Assembly: GCA_016871655.1 (NCBI GenBank)
Contig: VHCR01000055.1
Coordinates: 1-8,165, forward strand
Length of the DNA stretch: 8,165 nt
From: Verrucomicrobiota bacterium
GTDB taxonomy: Bacteria; Verrucomicrobiota; Verrucomicrobiia; Chthoniobacterales; UBA6821
Direction: 5' to 3'
Positions 5,384-8,165 of the stretch are shown piece by piece (the first letter of the stretch is position 1; each line of letters opens with the position of its first letter). Position numbers and translations under genes: made by a program. The notes under the pieces were generated by a model. It was not told the origin of the DNA. It made no database searches and saw only the letters and a program-made list of their open reading frames with translations.

Positions 5384-6361
5384 AAGCCCAGCAAAAACTT
5401 TTCCGATGATGTCTTCCGAAGTGATCGACTCGGCTTCAGCTTCGTAACTCACCGCAATGCGGTGCCGCAAGACTTCCACTCCAATTGACTTCACATCATG
5501 CGGGGTCACGTACCCACGCCCGTGCAAGAAGGCATGCGCTTTCGCGGCCAGGGTCAAATAAATCGTGGCACGCGGCGACGCGCCATATCGAATCATGCCG
5601 TCTAATTTTAATTTGTAGGCTGCGGGCTCCCGCGTCGCCCAGACAAGATCGACGATGTAATCTTTGACTTTGTCATCAACATAAATTTGATTCACTACTT
5701 CGCGAGCTTCTAAAATTTGATCTTTAGAAATAACTTGGCTTACTCCGAGACGTGGCGAGGAAGTAGCCATCGCATCGAGGATTGCGCGCTCTTCCTTGCG
5801 GCTTGGATAGCCAACCACAACCTTGAGCATAAAACGATCGAGTTGTGCTTCTGGAAGTGGATAGGTTCCCTCTTGCTCCAGCGGATTCTGCGTTGCCAAA
5901 ACCAAAAACGGGTCGGGCAACGGAAAAGTTTCTTCACTGATCGTCACTTGATGTTCTTGCATGGCTTCGAGCAAAGCGCTCTGCACCTTAGCGGGAGCAC
6001 GGTTGATTTCATCCGCCAAAATGAGATTCGCAAAAATGGGGCCCTTTCGCGTGGTAAACATCGTCTCGCGCGGGTTGTAAATCAATGTTCCAATCAAATC
6101 CGCTGGCAAAAGATCGGGCGTAAATTGCAAACGCTGGAACGAGGCATTAACACAAGCTGCCAGCGTGCGCACCGTCAAGGTCTTGGCTAATCCCGGAACA
6201 CCTTCGAGCAACACATGCCCATTACTGAGTAATCCCATGAGAAGGCTCTGCACGAGGCCTTGTTGTCCAATCACTACACGACTCACTTCCTGCATTAAAG
6301 GATGGACCCAAGCACCCGCTTGTTGCACCCGTCGATCGAGTTCTTGAATAGAGTTGTTCAT
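5372..6361 (-). CDS. moxR: MoxR-family AAA+ ATPase
   Basis: The 329-residue protein has the full MoxR ATPase layout. This includes Walker A G54VPGLAKT61, Walker B LILADEINRAP (113-123, with D117-E118), sensor 1 ATQNP (156-160), EAQLDRF (171-177) with a candidate arginine finger R176, and sensor 2 GASPRA (260-265, R264). The C-terminal lid has YVTPHDV (284-290) and the family's VLRHRI (297-302). MoxR ATPases are chaperones that remodel or load cofactors onto partner proteins together with VWA proteins. Here the partners would be the DUF58, BatA and BatB proteins downstream. Length is normal and no key residue is missing. ATG at 6361 is the first in-frame start of the usual length; it lacks a Shine-Dalgarno sequence. 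It is the first gene of the operon. Confidence 0.96.
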   Translation of the reverse strand: MNNSIQELDRRVQQAGAWVHPLMQEVSRVVIGQQGLVQSLLMGLLSNGHVLLEGVPGLAKTLTVRTLAACVNASFQRLQFTPDLLPADLIGTLIYNPRETMFTTRKGPIFANLILADEINRAPAKVQSALLEAMQEHQVTISEETFPLPDPFLVLATQNPLEQEGTYPLPEAQLDRFMLKVVVGYPSRKEERAILDAMATSSPRLGVSQVISKDQILEAREVVNQIYVDDKVKDYIVDLVWATREPAAYKLKLDGMIRYGASPRATIYLTLAAKAHAFLHGRGYVTPHDVKSIGVEVLRHRIAVSYEAEAESITSEDIIGKVFAGLAVP

Positions 6362-6374
6362 AAAAAAGTTGAGC

Positions 6375-6387
6375 GCTGCTTCGCAGC
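6375..6387. repeat. Small hairpin upstream of moxR
   Basis: gctgc-ttc-gcagc is a perfect 5-bp stem with a 3-nt loop, 13 bp before the moxR start and directly beside the 8-nt tandem repeat. It would sit in the 5' untranslated region and might affect translation start. Confidence 0.55.
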
Positions 6388-6388
6388 T

Positions 6389-6420
6389 GTTGAAAAGTTG
6401 AAAGGTTGAGGGGTTGAAAA
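6389..6420. repeat. 8-nt tandem repeat, four units, upstream of moxR
   Basis: Four units of exactly 8 bases: gttgaaaa, gttgaaag, gttgaggg, gttgaaaa. On the minus strand each unit ends TCAAC. No inverted partner is seen on the other side of this divergent gap. Confidence 0.85.
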
Positions 6421-6446
6421 TATCCTAATTAAAAAATACACATCAA
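6417..6446 (-). promoter_or_regulatory. Possible promoter of the moxR-bat operon
   Basis: On the minus strand TTGATG (6446-6441) and TATTTT (6422-6417) are 18 bp apart. They match four of six bases in each sigma70 hexamer. The predicted start would fall within the 8-nt repeat, about 50 nt before the moxR ATG. AT-rich sequence makes such matches common, so this is weak. Confidence 0.28.
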
Positions 6447-6471
6447 TTTTATTTTTCATAAACATTTATTC

Positions 6472-6480
6472 TGTTACACT
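6472..6480 (+). promoter_or_regulatory. Possible extended -10 of the small membrane protein gene
   Basis: TGTTACACT fits an extended -10 (TG-N-TAnAnT type), but no good -35 is present. It would start transcription about 6487, only a few bases before the ATG at 6490, giving a leaderless or nearly leaderless mRNA. This agrees with the missing Shine-Dalgarno sequence but is weak evidence. Confidence 0.25.
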
Positions 6481-6489
6481 ACGCATCGT

Positions 6490-6816
6490 ATGATTATCTG
6501 GAGAGGTTGGGGAATACTCGTAATTTTTATTACCAGCGCAGCCATAATGTTAGTGCAAGGCATCGTTACAGTTTTACAAGATGATACTTTTTATCAAAGT
6601 CATATGTGGACTAAAAGCATTGCATTATTTCTAGCTGCAATTGCTGTCTATTTTTTAGGCCGGTATTTAAATACCAGGCCTGGTAGAATTGTAATTGATA
6701 AAATAACAGGAAAAGAAATTGAACTAAAAAGAATTCACTCACTCCTTTTTCTTCGTTTTGAATATTGGGGTTTTATTTTAGCAGCTGTTGCCATTGCAAT
6801 TTTGTTTATTCATTAG
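6490..6816 (+). CDS. Small three-helix membrane protein, unknown function
   Basis: The 108-residue protein begins MIIWRGWGILVIF. It has hydrophobic helices at about 5-28, 42-58 and 88-107. The middle segment (60-82) is basic and hydrophilic: YLNTRPGRIVIDKITGKEIELK. The layout (MIIWRGWG start, 'FLGRYLNTRPGR...DK.TG.EI.LK', then a helix after 'EYWG') resembles a recurring uncharacterised family of small bacterial inner-membrane proteins as I recall it, but I cannot name one with certainty. Codon use and the clear alternation of helices and soluble segment support a real gene. It is transcribed away from moxR. Its stop codon overlaps that of purK, so the two genes converge with no space between them. 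No function can be assigned. Confidence 0.8.
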   Translation: MIIWRGWGILVIFITSAAIMLVQGIVTVLQDDTFYQSHMWTKSIALFLAAIAVYFLGRYLNTRPGRIVIDKITGKEIELKRIHSLLFLRFEYWGFILAAVAIAILFIH

Positions 6817-8003
6817 TTACAAAAAGGCCCCTGCGTTTCTAAAAAATTTTTCATCCCTTCTGTCGATTCCATCTCTGTGAATTTTTCCCCCACAAACGTC
6901 ACATGGCCCATTTTGCGTCCAGGCTTTGCCTCTTTTTTTCCATAGAGGTGCAAGAAAATATTCGGTTGGTCTAGGAACGGCTTCCAATCAGGCTCTCCGG
7001 TTTTCCACAAATCTCCTAACAGATTGAGCATGATCGCTGTTTGTATCAACTTCGTCGAACCAAGCGGAGCTCCTGTCACGGCGCGCACCGCTTGTTCAAA
7101 CTGACTGGTCGCAGAGGATTCGATGGTGTGATGCCCAGAGTTGTGAGGACGAGGCGCTAATTCATTGACCATGATCGTTTCATCAGGAAGCACAAAAAAT
7201 TCCACCGTGATCAATCCCACTACATTAAGTGACTCAGCAATTTTTTTTCCTAAGGACTCGGCTTGATCCAAAACTTTTTTGGAAAAACGAGCCGGCGCGC
7301 GTGAAACATCGAGGATGCCACGCACATGTTCATTTTCTTGCGGCGGAAAAGCGGCGATCTCTCCTCTTCTCGAGCGCGCGACGATGATGGAGCCTTCTGC
7401 TTGAAATTTTACTTTTTTTTCTAAGACAGCACGCTCTGTGCGCAACGAATCCCAGGCTTGACTCAGCTCTTCTGAACTAGCTCCTGCCTTGATTGCGACT
7501 TGCCCTTTTCCATCGTACCCCAGCGTTGCTGTTTTTAAAATCGTATCTGCTTGTAAAATTTTTTTCGCTCCAACAAGTTCTTCCGCTGATCGCACCACGC
7601 AAAATGGCGCCACTGGAATTCCATGTGATTGCAAAAATTCCTTTTCAAAAATCCGATCTTGGCAAATGCGAACGACATTCGGTGCTGGATGGAGCGGCCG
7701 TAATGCAGCCAAAAACTCCAACGTGGCTATCGGAATATTTTCAAATTCCAAGGTGATGAGATCAACTTTATTAGCAAAATTTTTCAGCGCCTTTTCATCC
7801 TCAAAAGGAGCTACAATCATCTCGTCGGCCACGGAAGCGGCTGGTCCACCTGGAACAACATCGTAGATCACCACACGATGTCCCATTTTTTTTGCTGCCA
7901 TGGTCATCATCTGTCCGAGTTGACCACCGCCGAGAATGCCAATAGTCAGATTGTCAGTTGTAGGTTGTATATTATCAGGTTGTTTTTTCTTATCGTCACT
8001 CAT
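6813..8003 (-). CDS. purK: N5-carboxyaminoimidazole ribonucleotide synthase (PurK)
   Basis: This 396-residue ATP-grasp enzyme makes N5-CAIR from AIR, bicarbonate and ATP, a step of de novo purine synthesis; PurE then converts the product. Clear family motifs are GGGQLGQM (25-32), the EFENIP strand (86-91), RICQDRIFEKEF (112-123), KTATLGYDGKGQ (157-168), and the metal and ATP site region EFFV...NELAPRPHNSGHHTIES (268-296). MLNLLG (325-330) and GRKMGHVTF (362-370) follow. All expected residues are present and the length is normal. There is a roughly 20-residue N-terminal extension before the usual 'tIGILGGGQLG' start. It is low in hydrophobics and is written by a 7-nt repeat (residues 9-20). 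purE is not within the window. The gene has no Shine-Dalgarno sequence and overlaps the convergent small membrane gene by 4 bp at its 3' end. Confidence 0.97.
   Translation of the reverse strand: MSDDKKKQPDNIQPTTDNLTIGILGGGQLGQMMTMAAKKMGHRVVIYDVVPGGPAASVADEMIVAPFEDEKALKNFANKVDLITLEFENIPIATLEFLAALRPLHPAPNVVRICQDRIFEKEFLQSHGIPVAPFCVVRSAEELVGAKKILQADTILKTATLGYDGKGQVAIKAGASSEELSQAWDSLRTERAVLEKKVKFQAEGSIIVARSRRGEIAAFPPQENEHVRGILDVSRAPARFSKKVLDQAESLGKKIAESLNVVGLITVEFFVLPDETIMVNELAPRPHNSGHHTIESSATSQFEQAVRAVTGAPLGSTKLIQTAIMLNLLGDLWKTGEPDWKPFLDQPNIFLHLYGKKEAKPGRKMGHVTFVGEKFTEMESTEGMKNFLETQGPFCN
7944..7978. repeat. Heptad repeat within the purK N-terminal codons
   Basis: Five consecutive 7-nt units on the plus strand: agtcaga, ttgtcag, ttgtagg, ttgtata, ttatcag. 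They share a ttgt-N3 frame with decay. On the minus strand they encode PDNIQPTTDNLT, residues 9-20 of PurK, just before the conserved IGILGGGQLG. Confidence 0.65.
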
Positions 8004-8080
8004 GGAATGATTAGATGGTTAGCGCAAGTATCTCAAAATATACCAATGACGGATGAATTTTAGGAAAATTATACGCAGGA
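8004..8080. other. purK leader region
   Basis: This 77-bp region between the long hairpin and the purK ATG is AT-rich, with no ORF. It contains the purK -10 (8068-8073). It also contains acggatgaatttta (8049-8062), which is identical to 2515-2528 in the batA-batB gap. On the predicted start, the untranslated leader is about 58 nt. Confidence 0.55.
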
Positions 8081-8097
8081 ATTTTTAGCGCTAGCAA
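8068..8097 (-). promoter_or_regulatory. Probable sigma70-type promoter of purK
   Basis: On the minus strand a perfect TATAAT (8073-8068) follows TTGCTA (8097-8092) with an 18-bp spacer. The -35 matches four of six bases. The -35 lies at the end of the left arm of the long hairpin (8081-8160). It implies that purK can be transcribed on its own, not only as part of an upstream operon. Confidence 0.55.
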
Positions 8098-8160
8098 GGC
8101 GTCAGAGCGTGCTGCTACCGAGGTAACAGTAGCGATGACAACGCTGCTAGCGCTAAAAAT
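8081..8160. repeat. 80-nt imperfect inverted repeat (long hairpin)
   Basis: The perfect 15-nt outer arms are atttttagcgctagc (8081-8095) and gctagcgctaaaaat (8146-8160). The inner part also pairs imperfectly, for example ctgctac/gtaacag around a gag loop near 8121. Such a structure resembles dispersed palindromic elements. On either strand the 3' side carries A rather than T, so it does not look like a rho-independent terminator. It abuts the purK promoter. Confidence 0.8.
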
Positions 8161-8165
8161 AACAA

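Noticed and set aside
8081..8160. Hairpin considered as a rho-independent terminator
   Set aside because: The 3' flank is A-rich on both strands with no T run following the stem; the geometry is wrong for termination in either direction.

Overview
The window looks like the chromosome of a Gram-negative (diderm) bacterium with moderate-to-low GC. The best guess is a deltaproteobacterial or Bdellovibrio-like lineage, or a related uncultured phylum. This rests only on gene content (a complete Bat-type aerotolerance operon, an ATP-dependent PurK) and on base composition. No rRNA or other lineage marker is present, so the taxonomy is weak.

Positions 1-6361 are a single minus-strand Bat/MoxR operon, read from right to left: a MoxR AAA+ ATPase (6361-5372), a DUF58 VWA-fold protein (5245-4367), a small DUF4381-like membrane protein (4224-3673), BatA with a membrane-anchored VWA domain (3676-2591), a BatB-BatC fusion (VWA + TPR + a long Q/N-rich tract; 2427-271), and the first 47 codons of a secreted BatD-like protein (143-1) cut by the window edge. 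The expected arrangement is a cytoplasmic ATPase working with VWA partners (DUF58, BatA, BatB) whose metal-ion-dependent adhesion sites (MIDAS) are all intact, plus TPR and BatD modules facing the periplasm. Together they would form an envelope chaperone or stress-tolerance machine. Its substrate cannot be read from the window.

Positions 6362-6489 are a divergent intergenic region. 6490-6816 (+) encodes a small three-helix membrane protein of unknown function. It converges on, and overlaps by 4 bp, purK (8003-6813, -), the ATP-dependent N5-carboxyaminoimidazole ribonucleotide synthase of purine synthesis. purK has a good sigma70-like promoter (8068-8097). Next to that promoter is an 80-nt imperfect hairpin (8081-8160).

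The most unusual signal is in and around the spacers. Each of the four larger operon gaps is bracketed by an inverted pair of short-period repeats (7-nt units in three, 9-nt units in one), and each gap uses a different word. Similar repeats, or a palindromic repeat, run in frame into the N-terminal codons of batD, the DUF4381 gene, batA and purK, where they encode signal-peptide or leader residues. An 8-nt version lies upstream of moxR. This looks like one family of intergenic repeat behaviour that also reshapes protein N-termini.
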